A program made the translations under genes and the position numbers. A stretch of 64,000 nucleotides of DNA from Blastopirellula marina (lineage in GTDB: Bacteria > Planctomycetota > Planctomycetia > Pirellulales > Pirellulaceae), in the NCBI RefSeq assembly GCF_002967715.1, contig NZ_PUIA01000016.1:868001-932000 (forward strand). Direction: 5' to 3'. The notes beneath the pieces are model-generated. The model made no database searches, was not told the DNA's origin, and saw nothing but the letters and a program-made list of their open reading frames with translations. This document shows positions 26,501 to 36,682 of the stretch, one piece after another (position 1 is the first letter of the stretch; every line of letters begins with the position of its first letter).

Positions 26501-26728
26501 CGTTCGATGCGACTGTGCTGTCGGTCTAAGTCATGTCGGTGGCGTTGGTTACGAGGCACTTCGGGGGGCCTGCGTTTGCTGCCTGGGGATGTCTATGGGG
26601 CCGTTGTTCCTCCTCCAAATGACGGATAAACTGAAGGTTTGACTGTGGGTCCGGCATCGTCACTTAGCAGGCGAAAGGGGGCCGGCGGTCTTGGTTGTCA
26701 ACAAGTAGCACCCCTTCCTTCCGAAAAG

Positions 26729-27802
26729 ATGTCGAACATGAAGATTGCCGTTATTGGTGGAGATGGAACCGGACCTGAAGTTACCGCAGAAGCCCTCAAG
26801 GTCATGGACGCGGCTGCCAAGTTGGAAGGTTTCACCATCGAAAAGACCGAGTTCGGTTTTGGTGGGGAGCACTACCTGAAGACAGGCGAAATTCTGCCTG
26901 AAGGTGCGGTCGCCGAACTGCGAAAGTTCGACGCGATCTTCCTCGGTGCGATCGGACACCCCGACGTTGCCCCCGGCATTCTGGAAAAGGGTCTGCTGTT
27001 GCAGCTGCGTTTCCAGCTCGATCAATACATCAACCTGCGTCCGGTGAAGCTATACCCCGGTGTCGAAACGCCGCTGAAGGATAAAGGTCCGGAAGAGATC
27101 GATTTCGTCGTCGTGCGTGAAAACACCGAAGACCTTTACGCCGGCATCGGTGGTTTCCTGAAGAAGGGAACCGCAGACGAAGTCGCCACGCAAACGGCTA
27201 TGTACACCCGCAAGGGCTGCGAACGTTGGCTGCGTTGGGCCTTTGAATACACCCAGAAGCGAAACAACCCCAAAGGTAAGAAGCTGACTCTGGTCGCCAA
27301 GACCAACGTGCTGACCTACGGGCACGACCTGGTGTGGCGTACGTTCCAGGAAGTGGCCAAAGATTACCCCGACGTCGAGCCTGATTACAACCACGTCGAT
27401 GCGTGCTGCATGTGGATGGTAAAGAATCCTGAGTACTACGACGTGATCGCCACCACCAACATGTTCGGCGACATCATCACCGACCTGGCAGGCATTCTGC
27501 AGGGCGGCATGGGTGTGGCTGCCGGCGGCAACATCAACCCCGATGCCGGCGGTACCAGCATGTACGAACCAATGGGTGGTAGTGCTCCGAAGTACACCGG
27601 CCAGAACGTGATCAACCCGATCGCGGCCATCAGTGCTGGTGCGATGCTGCTGGAACACACCGGTCAGCCAGCTGCCGGGGCCCGCGTTCTGAAGGCCATT
27701 CAAACCGTCACCGGCACCAAGATGAAGAGCCAGAGTGCCGGCAAGATGGGCTACGGAACGTCCGAAGTCGGTGATCTGGTCGTTGAAGCACTCGGCGGCT
27801 AA
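26729..27802 (+). CDS. leuB: 3-isopropylmalate dehydrogenase
   Basis: About 357 residues, starting MSNMKIAVIGGDGTGPEV. It oxidatively decarboxylates 3-isopropylmalate to 2-oxoisocaproate in leucine synthesis. The family landmarks are present: FGFGGEHYLKTG, the LRFQLDQYINLRPVKLYPG arginine segment, VVVRENTEDLYAG, the YNHVDACCMWMV/NMFGDIITDLAG Mg-binding aspartates, and EPMGGSAPKYTGQNVINP. The related isocitrate and tartrate dehydrogenases share much of this, but the LRPVKLYPG segment and length favour LeuB. The frame opens upstream at 26639, without homology. A strong terminator follows. Confidence 0.82.
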   Translation: MSNMKIAVIGGDGTGPEVTAEALKVMDAAAKLEGFTIEKTEFGFGGEHYLKTGEILPEGAVAELRKFDAIFLGAIGHPDVAPGILEKGLLLQLRFQLDQYINLRPVKLYPGVETPLKDKGPEEIDFVVVRENTEDLYAGIGGFLKKGTADEVATQTAMYTRKGCERWLRWAFEYTQKRNNPKGKKLTLVAKTNVLTYGHDLVWRTFQEVAKDYPDVEPDYNHVDACCMWMVKNPEYYDVIATTNMFGDIITDLAGILQGGMGVAAGGNINPDAGGTSMYEPMGGSAPKYTGQNVINPIAAISAGAMLLEHTGQPAAGARVLKAIQTVTGTKMKSQSAGKMGYGTSEVGDLVVEALGG

Positions 27803-27843
27803 TTGCCGAGCGATCGACACCCACCCACAATTTGAACAGATAA

Positions 27844-27882
27844 GGGGTCACGACCGAACTGCTCGGTCGCGGCCCCTTTTTT
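27844..27882 (+). terminator. Rho-independent terminator after leuB
   Basis: GGGGTCACGACCGA, loop ACTGC, TCGGTCGCGGCCCC then six Ts; a 14-base stem with one mismatch and one wobble, 41 bases past the leuB stop. Confidence 0.85.
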
Positions 27883-27924
27883 CAATGCCCTCCCCAATTC
27901 GACTACTCACCTGGGAATACTGCC

Positions 27925-28701
27925 ATGTCCGTAAAAAGCCTTTTTGACCTGACCGGCCGCTCGGTTCTCGTAACCGGGGGAAGCAAGGGAATCGGCAAGA
28001 CCATCGCCCGAGCCTTCGCTGAATGCGGAGCGAACGTCGGCATCACGGCCCGCCATCAAGACGAACTGGAAGCTGCCGCCGTCGAGATTGCCCAGGGGCT
28101 TAGCGTGCAGGTCGAGTACCGCGTGTGCGACATGAGCGACCGAGCCGCGGTCGATCTAATGGCGATCGACATGCTGAAAACGTTTGGCGGGATCGACGTA
28201 CTGGTAAATAATGCAGGTACCAACAAACCTCAAATCTTAACGGAAACTACCGACGAAGTTTGGGATGACGTGTTAGAACTGAACTTCACCGCGTGCATGC
28301 GTTTAGCGCGTCATGTCGTTCCAAGCATGAAGGAAAAACGCTGGGGGAGAATCATTCACCTTTCCAGTGTCATGGCGTTGGCCTCTAATGCGGGTCGCGG
28401 GCTGTATTCGGGAACGAAGGCAGCACTTATTGGGATGGCCAGGGCGCATGCGTTAGAATTGGGGCCACACGGGATTACTGTCAACTGCATTTGTCCGGGC
28501 CCCATTGCGACCGACCTCCCCATGAGCTTGTTGAACGACGAGCAGAAACAGCGTTTCGCTGATCGAACCGCCGTGAAAAGGTGGGGCGAAACCATCGACA
28601 TGGTGGGGCCGGCCTTGTTGCTGGGCAGTGACGCCGGTGCTTACATTACAGGAACAACCATCCTTGCCGATGGTGGACTTATTTGCCGAACGTTTGACTG
28701 A
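27925..28701 (+). CDS. Short-chain dehydrogenase/reductase
   Basis: 258 residues of the classical SDR type (FabG-like). VTGGSKGIGKT is the NAD(P) glycine motif, NNAGTN the stabilising strand, HLSSVMALASNAGRGLYSGTKAAL gives Ser and the Y-x3-K pair, and CICPGPIATD with a closing ITGTTILADGG is typical. The reduced or oxidised substrate is not identifiable; gluconate-5-dehydrogenase-like and 3-oxoacyl-ACP reductase-like members look alike at this level. It stands alone between two terminators or gaps. Confidence 0.85.
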   Translation: MSVKSLFDLTGRSVLVTGGSKGIGKTIARAFAECGANVGITARHQDELEAAAVEIAQGLSVQVEYRVCDMSDRAAVDLMAIDMLKTFGGIDVLVNNAGTNKPQILTETTDEVWDDVLELNFTACMRLARHVVPSMKEKRWGRIIHLSSVMALASNAGRGLYSGTKAALIGMARAHALELGPHGITVNCICPGPIATDLPMSLLNDEQKQRFADRTAVKRWGETIDMVGPALLLGSDAGAYITGTTILADGGLICRTFD

Positions 28702-28842
28702 GCTCTTCGCTTGCTTGCCCTGGGGCCATTGGTTGCCCGGCAAGTCTTTTCCTTGGGCAGAGCCTGGCGAACGAAAATTTGATGTGACCACTTCATGGAT
28801 TAGCGGCTTCGCCAATGCGAAGCCCGACAACTTGGCTTGCTC

Positions 28843-29202
28843 ATGAATCTACAGATCCTCTCGACCAAAGATAGCCACGTTCATATCGCCGTTTCTGGCA
28901 GAGTAAGCCAGGACGGCATTCCCCGCGATAAAGAGCCAATCGCCAGCTTGTTGGGCCCCGATGCTTACACCTTGACGGTCCTGTTAGACCTCAAAGATGC
29001 CGAGGTGATCGACTCGAGCGGGATCGGTTGGCTGCTGGTTTGTCATAAGCGATTCGCGGAAAAGGGAGGACGCATGGTTTGTTATTCAGCCCCTCCGACA
29101 GTCGCCAATGTCTTCAAATTGATGCGCATGGATCTTGTCTTTGATAGCGCGGCCAACGCCGTGGAAGCGGAGAAACTAGCTGGTGTCAACGCAGAATCAT
29201 AA
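28843..29202 (+). CDS. STAS-domain protein (anti-sigma-factor antagonist type)
   Basis: 119 residues from the ATG at 28843 forming one STAS fold: LQILSTKDSHVHIAVSGRVSQ, then LLDLKDAEVIDSSGIGWLLVCHKRF with the serine pair that is phosphorylated in SpoIIAA/RsbV-type regulators. Its last 20 bases overlap the start of the PilB/GspE-like ATPase, so the two proteins are translationally coupled and probably act together. The cognate kinase or anti-sigma factor is not in the window. Confidence 0.75.
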   Translation: MNLQILSTKDSHVHIAVSGRVSQDGIPRDKEPIASLLGPDAYTLTVLLDLKDAEVIDSSGIGWLLVCHKRFAEKGGRMVCYSAPPTVANVFKLMRMDLVFDSAANAVEAEKLAGVNAES

Positions 29203-30427
29203 TTCGACTGGAATCGACTTCTCGCACGTCAACATGAGCAACCTCGAACCGGAAGCCCAGATGCGGCTTCTGATCGAACACTGCTCGATGACCGGCGCGA
29301 GCGATCTGTTTATCTTTGCTGGCGAGCCTGAGTGCCAGATCGCGATGCGGTTGTGGGGACGCATGCGTCCCATCACCCATGTGTCGTCGGCCGAGGGGCG
29401 TCAACTGCTCAACTACGTGAAGGCCCTCGCCGGGATCGATATCACCGAGCGTCGCCGACCCCAGGATGGTCGCTGGATTTATCGCGACGACGAAAAGGTG
29501 ATCGACCTCCGGTTGAACCTGATCCCGACGCGCGAAGGGGAAGACCTCACCATTCGCCTGCTCGACCGCGATACCAACTTGCTTTCGATCGACCAGATCG
29601 GCCTTGGTCGTCACGATCGAAACGCGTTGATGGAGATGCTTCAATCGTCGTCTGGCCTCATCCTGGTTACCGGCCCGACTGGCACCGGCAAGACAACCAC
29701 GATGTATGCCTGCCTGCAGTATCTCAACGACGGCAGTCGCAAGATCAACACGCTGGAAGATCCGATCGAGTTCTCGCTGCCTGGTATTCGCCAATCGCAA
29801 GTGAACTTGAAGGTCGGACTCGACTTCTCGGATCTGCTGCGTGGTGTGATTCGTCAGCAGCCGGACGTGATCATGGTGGGTGAGATTCGCGATAAGGAAA
29901 CGGCCATCACTGCCGTGCGAGCCGCCAACAGTGGGCACCTGGTGCTCGCCACGCTGCATGCCCCTGTCGCCACCGGCGCGGTGCAAAGCATGTTGTCCTT
30001 CGACATTCACCCTTACTTCCTGGCCAGTTGTTTGCGGGGTGTGATTGCCCAGCGACTGGTTCGCGTGCTCGATACCGAGACGCGCGTGAAGTACGACCTG
30101 GGTGGTAACCATACCACGTTCGCCGATATCGAGTCGCTTCTGGAAGATGGCCAGGGAGGTTACTTCTACGGCCCCGACCCATCCGCCGGCAACGAAGGCT
30201 ACAAGGGCCGCACGGCGATCTTCGAGATGGTGACCATGAACAAAGCGCTTCGCGACGCCATCATCAATCGCAAGCCGACCCACGAACTGGAAAGGCTGGC
30301 CGAAGAACTAGGCATGATCACCTTCCGCAAAGCGGCCATGCTTAAAGTTGCCCGCGGAGAAACGAGCATGGAAGAAGTCTTCAAAAGCGTCCCCGTCGAA
30401 TACCTCGATCTGGAAACGACGAACTAA
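29183..30427 (+). CDS. Type II/IV secretion ATPase of the PilB/GspE family, short form
   Basis: 414 residues from a GTG inside the STAS gene. Walker A is VTGPTGTGKTTTMYA, the Asp box INTLEDPIEF, Walker B DVIMVGEIRDKETA, the His box LATLHAPVATGAV; RRRPQDGRWIY belongs to the preceding N2 domain. The protein powers pilus or secretion assembly at the inner membrane. It is shorter than usual GspE/PilB, lacking the MshEN-type N-terminal domain and the tetracysteine zinc site, and ends with the expected YKGRTAIFEM segment. No other pilus gene is next to it. Confidence 0.85.
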   Translation: MSTQNHNSTGIDFSHVNMSNLEPEAQMRLLIEHCSMTGASDLFIFAGEPECQIAMRLWGRMRPITHVSSAEGRQLLNYVKALAGIDITERRRPQDGRWIYRDDEKVIDLRLNLIPTREGEDLTIRLLDRDTNLLSIDQIGLGRHDRNALMEMLQSSSGLILVTGPTGTGKTTTMYACLQYLNDGSRKINTLEDPIEFSLPGIRQSQVNLKVGLDFSDLLRGVIRQQPDVIMVGEIRDKETAITAVRAANSGHLVLATLHAPVATGAVQSMLSFDIHPYFLASCLRGVIAQRLVRVLDTETRVKYDLGGNHTTFADIESLLEDGQGGYFYGPDPSAGNEGYKGRTAIFEMVTMNKALRDAIINRKPTHELERLAEELGMITFRKAAMLKVARGETSMEEVFKSVPVEYLDLETTN

Positions 30428-30495
30428 CGACGCAAAGGAAGCTTGCTCGCATCGCGACTCTTGCCCCCTCTCCTTGTAGGGGCGAGAGGACATGT

Positions 30496-31569
30496 CTACT
30501 CGTCGGTCAGCTCAATTCGGATCGGTGAGTTCGCGATGGCTGCCTCCTCCTGCGTTTGTGTCTTGGCCAAGGGCCGGATACCGCTGCAACCGTCCAGTAG
30601 CGACTTTGCTTCTTGAAACCGGTAGTACGCATCGACCACTGGCGGCGGTAACTGGCGGGCAGCTTCTTTGGGGGAACGGGCCAGGCGTTGGTCGATGTTG
30701 CCGATGGGTTTGCTCGGACGAACGATCGACGTCAGGTAATCCAGCGGCGAATCCTTACGGCGATCGTGAATCTCGTCGGCGTACTTTCGTTTCGTCTGAA
30801 TCCAGCGCGACTCTTCCTGGATGTAACGCTCGGCTACCTCGGCGGCGTAGCGGTTGCCGGCCTGGTAGATGGCTACGGTGTACTGCGTCTCTGGCAGATC
30901 GGTTTCCTTCGACGGTGCCCCAGGCACGAGCGACTGGCGAATTTTCGCCAGGCAGCGGATGCTCATCGTATCGGCCGACCAACCTTCCGGCACGGCCAGC
31001 ACAATGCCTAGCATCGTCGTCCCTTCCAGGCTCGTTTGCGATGTGCGGTTGAAGCGGAAGTAGACACCGCGTCCGCGATGAATCGTACCGCTGGCAGCGG
31101 CCAGTTTCAGTTCCGGCAGGATATCGACCTTCTCGACCGTCGCATGTTTGCGGTTGAAGCCGAGGGACGCATCGGCACCCAGGCTCTTATCGAAACGTTC
31201 GTTCGCCGACAGCTTGCCGTTGATATCGAGTTCCGTTCGATTCTCTTTCGAGATGTTCCCGGCGTAGGGGCTTTGTAGTGTGGTCTGCGGTGAGAAGTCT
31301 TCGATCTGAATTCTCGGGTTGTGCAGTTCGACGAAGAAGGTTGTCTCGATCAGGTCATCCGCGATCCGCGAGTCGACCATCGTCGAGATCATCAAGTCCA
31401 TGTGCAGCAGGCGATAGCCTGGCCGAGCGTTTTGAAACTCAGGCGTTGTCACGTCGGCTGCCGGCGTAAGGTAACCGACATCAAACTGAACCGGCGATCC
31501 GCCCCAGGTCACGGCTGGGCTGATGCCAAGAATGCTGACGAGCGTCAGAGTGCAGAGGATGCGAACCAT
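30496..31569 (-). CDS. Exported hypothetical protein
   Basis: 357 residues with a signal peptide (MVRILCTLTLVSILGISPAVTWG). The mature part is beta-rich (LLHMDLMISTMVDSRIADDLIETTFFVELHNPRIQIEDF) then helical and charged (ERYIQEESRWIQTKRKYADEIHDRRKD). No family was recognised. It is convergent with the secretion ATPase gene, 68 bases apart, with a CCCTCTCC...GGGGCGAGAGG repeat element between them. Single ATG start at 31569. Confidence 0.6.
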   Translation of the reverse strand: MVRILCTLTLVSILGISPAVTWGGSPVQFDVGYLTPAADVTTPEFQNARPGYRLLHMDLMISTMVDSRIADDLIETTFFVELHNPRIQIEDFSPQTTLQSPYAGNISKENRTELDINGKLSANERFDKSLGADASLGFNRKHATVEKVDILPELKLAAASGTIHRGRGVYFRFNRTSQTSLEGTTMLGIVLAVPEGWSADTMSIRCLAKIRQSLVPGAPSKETDLPETQYTVAIYQAGNRYAAEVAERYIQEESRWIQTKRKYADEIHDRRKDSPLDYLTSIVRPSKPIGNIDQRLARSPKEAARQLPPPVVDAYYRFQEAKSLLDGCSGIRPLAKTQTQEEAAIANSPIRIELTDE

Positions 31570-31786
31570 GTTTGCTGGCCTTATGATTGCGAGTCCGTAG
31601 TGGTCTTCGCGGCTTCAAAGCAGGTCGCATTCCGTGCGAAAAAGAAAGTCCTATCCGTCCGTGCTTGCCGAATCCATTTCGATTGTCGTTATCGTACGGT
31701 ACGCATCGAAGTCGGCAAGTGTTGGCCGGAGAAGGGCGAAAACATGGCAAGATTTGCGGATTTCTCCGCCTGCTGGCGATGCACCG

Positions 31787-32518
31787 CTAGCCCAGAGAAA
31801 CCTGGGCGAAGCTGGAAATCGCTTCGTGTATGTGGCCATCTTCGACCGGCTTGTTGCCAGGGCGAATGCTCAGCAAGGTGCACATGCCTGCTTCTTTCGC
31901 CGCGTCGAGTTCGGCCACGATATCACTGATGAACAAGATCTTCTCGGCAGGCTCGGCAACTTCGGCCGCGATCGTGTTGTAGCTTGCGGCTTCCTTCTTG
32001 GGGCCGGTTGTCGTATCGAAGTGCCCAGAGAAGTACTTCAAAAGGTTGCCAGCCTCGCTGTGTCCGAAGAACAACTTCTGGGCCCCGATGCTGCCCGACG
32101 AGTAGATGAAAACGCGAAGCCCTGCCGTGGTCCAGGCTTCGAGGGCTTCCGGTACGTCGGCATAAACCTGGGCGGTCATCTCGCCGCGCTCGAAGCCATC
32201 CTTCCAGATCATTCCCTGCAGTGCTTTGAGCCCGGTCGCTTTGACGTCGCCATCCATCAGTCGGCGAATCTCGGCGGCGACCTTTTCACGCCGCTCGGCT
32301 TCGTTGGCACAATCGGCAGTCCAGGTCGCGAAGTCTTCGCTACCGGCATCCTTGGCGATCTGATCGAGCACCGGTGCCAGCGCAGGCTCGTTCCACGCCG
32401 ACACCAGGTAGGCGTCGAGCTCGCGCAGGACATACGGGAACATGACATCAAACACGTAGGAAACGCTTGAAGTCGTTCCCTCGATGTCCAGCAGGATGAC
32501 ATTCCAGGGAGACGGCAT
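31787..32518 (-). CDS. mtnC: Enolase-phosphatase E1 of methionine salvage
   Basis: About 243 residues, a HAD-superfamily enzyme turning 2,3-diketo-5-methylthiopentyl-1-phosphate into the acireductone. The HAD motifs are ILLDIEGTTSS (DxEGT, E1-type motif I), VFIYSSGSIGAQKLF (motif II) and ILFISDIVAELDAAKEAGM (motif III/IV). It begins with the A of the mtnD stop (TAATG overlap at 32518), so it is translationally coupled to mtnD. The frame further upstream is an extension without homology. Confidence 0.92.
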   Translation of the reverse strand: MPSPWNVILLDIEGTTSSVSYVFDVMFPYVLRELDAYLVSAWNEPALAPVLDQIAKDAGSEDFATWTADCANEAERREKVAAEIRRLMDGDVKATGLKALQGMIWKDGFERGEMTAQVYADVPEALEAWTTAGLRVFIYSSGSIGAQKLFFGHSEAGNLLKYFSGHFDTTTGPKKEAASYNTIAAEVAEPAEKILFISDIVAELDAAKEAGMCTLLSIRPGNKPVEDGHIHEAISSFAQVSLG

Positions 32519-33099
32519 TAGAGCTTCACCACGGGATCGATATCGTCGGCTTTCGCCAGGTAGTCTGGACCCCAGCATAGTGGCGAGTACTTCACGTGCA
32601 CGCCATCTTCCATGTAGTGAGGCGTCCAGCCGGAAGGGTCCTCGAACAGGCGAATGCAACGGATGTGGCGATCGCTGCACAGATTGAACCAGTGCTGCGT
32701 ATCACGCGGCACGTTGATCAGGTCGCCAGATTCGACCAGCACGGCGAAGACCGGGCCGTTCTCGGGATGGATATGAAAGACGCCTGCCCCTTCGACGGTG
32801 AAGCGAACTTCGTCTTCGCTGTGGGTATGCTCTTTGTTGAACTTCTCGAGCAGTGCATCCAGGTTGGGGGTTTCCGGCGAAACGTTGATGACGTCGGCCG
32901 TGACGAATCCACCTTGTTCTTTCAGGCGATCGATCTCAGGCTTGTAAGCTTCCAGGATCTCTTCGTTGGTGGCCTTTTCGCCGATGCGACCGGCGACGTC
33001 CCACTTTTCATACCAGATGCCAAACGGCTTCAGGAAGTCGACGATCTCTTGAATGTCGGTGATGGTTCGGTTTTCGTCTGGTACGGAAATGCTGGCCAT
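32518..33099 (-). CDS. mtnD: Acireductone dioxygenase
   Basis: 193 residues, a cupin using Fe2+ (or Ni2+) to split the acireductone and regenerate the methionine keto-acid. The metal ligands are in HTHSEDEVRFTVEGAGVFHIH and DLINVPRDTQHWFNLC. Family landmarks ITDIQEIVDFLKPFGIWYEKW and GPDYLAKAD are present. Second gene of the mtnBDC operon, 81 bases after mtnB. Confidence 0.92.
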   Translation of the reverse strand: MASISVPDENRTITDIQEIVDFLKPFGIWYEKWDVAGRIGEKATNEEILEAYKPEIDRLKEQGGFVTADVINVSPETPNLDALLEKFNKEHTHSEDEVRFTVEGAGVFHIHPENGPVFAVLVESGDLINVPRDTQHWFNLCSDRHIRCIRLFEDPSGWTPHYMEDGVHVKYSPLCWGPDYLAKADDIDPVVKL

Positions 33100-33180
33100 G
33101 GTGCCGATTTCTCCTTTCGCCTTAAGTGCGGCGAATCGAATGCGAGATGACGTGTGCGAAAAGTGATTTTTTGTGCGGGC

Positions 33181-33891
33181 TTACTTGGCAGGACAAAGCT
33201 TGCCTTGTGCGGCTAGTTTACGGCCTACGACCTCGAATAGGAACTCATAAATCTCGATATGTCGTCGAGCTTCGGCGAGGTCCTCGCCCCAGGTATACAA
33301 GCCGTGGTTGCGAATCAGGAAGCCGTGGATCGGTGGCAGCGATTCGTCGTGGACGCGCTTCTCGACCTTCTCGGCAAGCCGGGGGATGTCTTGGGTGTTC
33401 TCGAAGACCGGCACGAACTCGGTGTGCTGGTGGGTCTTCACGCCGGCCAGGCCTTTGAGCATTTCGTACCCTTCGATCTCGAAGCCGCCAGCATCGCCGA
33501 ACGTATCGGACAATAGCGTACCCCAGACCGAGTGCGTGTGCAGCACCGAGCCAACGTCTTCCATCCGAGCGAGAACCACGTGCAGTTGGGTCTCGGCCGA
33601 AGAGCGAGGCTGATCGGTCGTTGGCATGTTGTCCGAGTCGACCTGGTTGCCGTCGTAGTTGCAGCGAACGAAATCGTTGGGAGCCAGGCGACCCTTATCC
33701 ATGCCGCTGGCGGTAACCACCAATTGCAGTGGGCTGCGATTGACGACGACGCTGTAGTTGCTGCTCGTGCCTACGGACCAGCCGCGATCGAAGAAATACT
33801 GGCCCGTTTCCCGCAGCCCCTGGACCGCCTTATCGAGGCCGGACAGGGCAGGGTGGGAAGGAGAACTCTTCGTCTGGATATCGGTGCTCAT
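33181..33891 (-). CDS. mtnB: Methylthioribulose-1-phosphate dehydratase
   Basis: About 236 residues of the class II aldolase/adducin fold. GWSVGTSSNYSVV, LVVTASGMDKG, SSAETQLHVVLARMEDVGSVLHTHSVWGTLLS (catalytic Glu and zinc histidines) and GFLIRNHGLYTWGEDLAEARRHIEIYEFLFE mark MtnB. It is the first gene of the operon mtnB-mtnD-mtnC; a 30-base longer frame exists upstream but the ATG at 33891 starts the conserved part. No riboswitch was recognised before it. Confidence 0.92.
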   Translation of the reverse strand: MSTDIQTKSSPSHPALSGLDKAVQGLRETGQYFFDRGWSVGTSSNYSVVVNRSPLQLVVTASGMDKGRLAPNDFVRCNYDGNQVDSDNMPTTDQPRSSAETQLHVVLARMEDVGSVLHTHSVWGTLLSDTFGDAGGFEIEGYEMLKGLAGVKTHQHTEFVPVFENTQDIPRLAEKVEKRVHDESLPPIHGFLIRNHGLYTWGEDLAEARRHIEIYEFLFEVVGRKLAAQGKLCPAK

Positions 33892-34027
33892 GGGGAGTCT
33901 GATTTCTTTCGTAGGCGGCACGTTCGTTGGGGGAGAGCCGTCTATCCTCGCTAAAGAAGAAACGCAAAAAGTCTGAGTGTAGCAAATCGGGGTCGGTCAT
34001 CAACTCGCCGCGGCGGATCGGCCCCCT

Positions 34028-34603
34028 CTAACTATGCATCCTAGCGTTCTCGTCTCCGGCGGCAATGATGGCCGCTTCCGCCGCTGAGAGCTCTTCCAGT
34101 CGCGCCATCACTTCGCTTTCGGGGGCGAAGTGCTTCGCTAGACGCACATAAACGGCGTGATGCCGCGCTTCCGATTCAAATAAGCTGTCGTAGAAATCGC
34201 GCAGCTCGGCATCCGGTAGGTGCTTGCGAAGTTGGCCGAAACGTTCGCAGCTGCGGGCTTCAATCAAGCCGGCAACCAGCAGCCGATCGACGGCCCGTTG
34301 CGGTTCCTGGTTGCGGATCAGCTCGTGCAGTTGGGCCCCGTAGTTACTCGGTTTCAAGCGGCGAAACGGGATGCCTCGTTTCTTGAGCAGTTGAAGCACC
34401 ATATGAAAATGCTCGAGTTCCTCGTTGACGATCGAGGTCATCTCGCGGCACAGTTCTTCGTCTTCCACGTAGGCGAAAAGCAGATTCAGAGCCGTACCGG
34501 CCGCTTTCTTTTCGCAGTGGGCATGATCGATCAGGACCAGGTCTGTGTGATTCTCGACCTGTTCGAGCCAACGCGGGCCTGTCTCAGATTTCAGGTGCAA
34601 CAT
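34028..34603 (-). CDS. miaE: tRNA-(ms2io6A)-hydroxylase
   Basis: 191 residues, a diiron monooxygenase hydroxylating the isopentenyl group of ms2i6A37 in tRNA. The iron ligands lie in DHAHCEKKAAGTALNLL, EELEHFHMVL and EARSCERF.../ESEARHHAVYV, the double E-x2-H pattern of a ferritin-like bundle. Length and order match MiaE. Same strand as the mtn genes and just upstream, but separated by 136 bases. Confidence 0.88.
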   Translation of the reverse strand: MLHLKSETGPRWLEQVENHTDLVLIDHAHCEKKAAGTALNLLFAYVEDEELCREMTSIVNEELEHFHMVLQLLKKRGIPFRRLKPSNYGAQLHELIRNQEPQRAVDRLLVAGLIEARSCERFGQLRKHLPDAELRDFYDSLFESEARHHAVYVRLAKHFAPESEVMARLEELSAAEAAIIAAGDENARMHS

Positions 34604-34764
34604 ATCGGTCAGTCTTCCATCGAGTGCGTTTGGACTCCTAATTTAGTGCCCTTTTAGCGGAAGAACGAGGGGGCAACGCAGCCTGGCTAGCGCAGCAGAA
34701 GCCCCCTGACCCAAACGAGCCAAGGGGCTTTGCTATCCAAGTATGGGACCGGCTCGGCTACCGC

Positions 34765-35061
34765 TTAGAAGCGGATACCGACGGAGAAACCTGGGCTGCC
34801 GTAGTAGAACCCGCTGCCACCGTAGTAGCTCGGACGTCCGTAGTAGTAGCTGTTGTACGAACGGTACTGGTAAGGGCTCGGGTAGTAGTGACGGTGGTAA
34901 TTGTGGTGATAGCCATGACCGTGGTAGCTATGACCATAGTGGCCATGGCCGCCGTTATGACCGTGATGACCACCATGCGGACCGCCAGCTTCCGCCGTGG
35001 AAGCAGCACCACCCACCATCAAACCAACAGCAACAACGGCAGCAATCAATAGCGACTTCAT
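34765..35061 (-). CDS. Exported His/Gly/Tyr-rich small protein
   Basis: 98 residues: signal peptide (MKSLLIAAVVAVGLMVGGAASTAEA) and then a mature region almost entirely of His, Gly, Tyr and Ser (GGHHGHNGGHGHYGHSYHGHGYHH, later RSYNSYYYGRPSYYGG). Such proteins could bind metals or form surface films; this is inferred from composition. An imperfect GCCCC...GGGGC hairpin at about 34707-34732 lies after the stop on this strand. It is the last clear chromosomal gene before the prophage. Confidence 0.65.
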   Translation of the reverse strand: MKSLLIAAVVAVGLMVGGAASTAEAGGPHGGHHGHNGGHGHYGHSYHGHGYHHNYHRHYYPSPYQYRSYNSYYYGRPSYYGGSGFYYGSPGFSVGIRF

Positions 35062-36237
<1,176 letters not shown>

Positions 36238-36612
36238 ATGCACTGGCAAGTAGACTACTGTTTCGTGAGAGAAAGCTGCGGCGAACTGCGGGCGGTTGGC
36301 GTGTATTGCCGGCCGGTCGGGTTTCGGTGGTGGGTGCCTATGGATTACGTGCGGTGGTTTTCCATCTTCCGCCATGGATTCACCACCGTAGAAGGCGCGG
36401 TGCCCAAGTGCTATTCGGTTTCCCAGCCTGTCGAGACGATGCCCGTTATGATTGATCTTTCGCAGGCCGAGTCCTTAAAACTGCTGCCACCTGGTACCAG
36501 GATTCGAGCCCGTCGCGGAATTGAAGTCGATCGACTCGACCTGATAGACGTAATTGTGCATCTGCCAGACGGTGGCGAGATCGACTACTCGGACGACGAA
36601 ATCCCGTTTTAA
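36238..36612 (+). CDS. Small hypothetical prophage protein
   Basis: 124 residues with GGAAGG seven bases before the ATG. Aromatic-rich N-terminus (MHWQVDYCFVRES), then a beta-type second half (LKLLPPGTRIRARRGIEVDRLDLIDVIVHLPDGGEIDYSDDEIPF). No family recognised. It is the only likely plus-strand gene of the visible prophage; a further frame begins ten bases after its stop. Confidence 0.45.
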   Translation: MHWQVDYCFVRESCGELRAVGVYCRPVGFRWWVPMDYVRWFSIFRHGFTTVEGAVPKCYSVSQPVETMPVMIDLSQAESLKLLPPGTRIRARRGIEVDRLDLIDVIVHLPDGGEIDYSDDEIPF

Positions 36613-36682
36613 GGGGCATCCATGGCAGACGATTGGACACCGGAGAAACGCAAGCTCGGCGCATACGCGAAAGCGCTGGGTG

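Noticed and set aside
26560-26640. Possible Leu-containing leader peptide before leuB (MSMGPLFLLQMTDKLKV)
   Set aside because: Only four or five leucines spread over 17 codons, the frame is open further upstream and there is no terminator between it and leuB, unlike the leuA leader.
29186-30283. 365-residue minus-strand frame opposite the secretion ATPase
   Set aside because: Antisense shadow rich in His/Arg/Gln without motifs; the plus-strand ATPase has complete Walker motifs.
33892-34027. Possible SAM riboswitch before mtnB
   Set aside because: The leader is short and I see no SAM-aptamer signature such as the conserved multi-helix core.
34707-34732. Hairpin GCCCC...GGGGC after the His-rich gene
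   Set aside because: The stem is short with a large loop and lacks a T-run on the minus strand; listed only in the gene's text.
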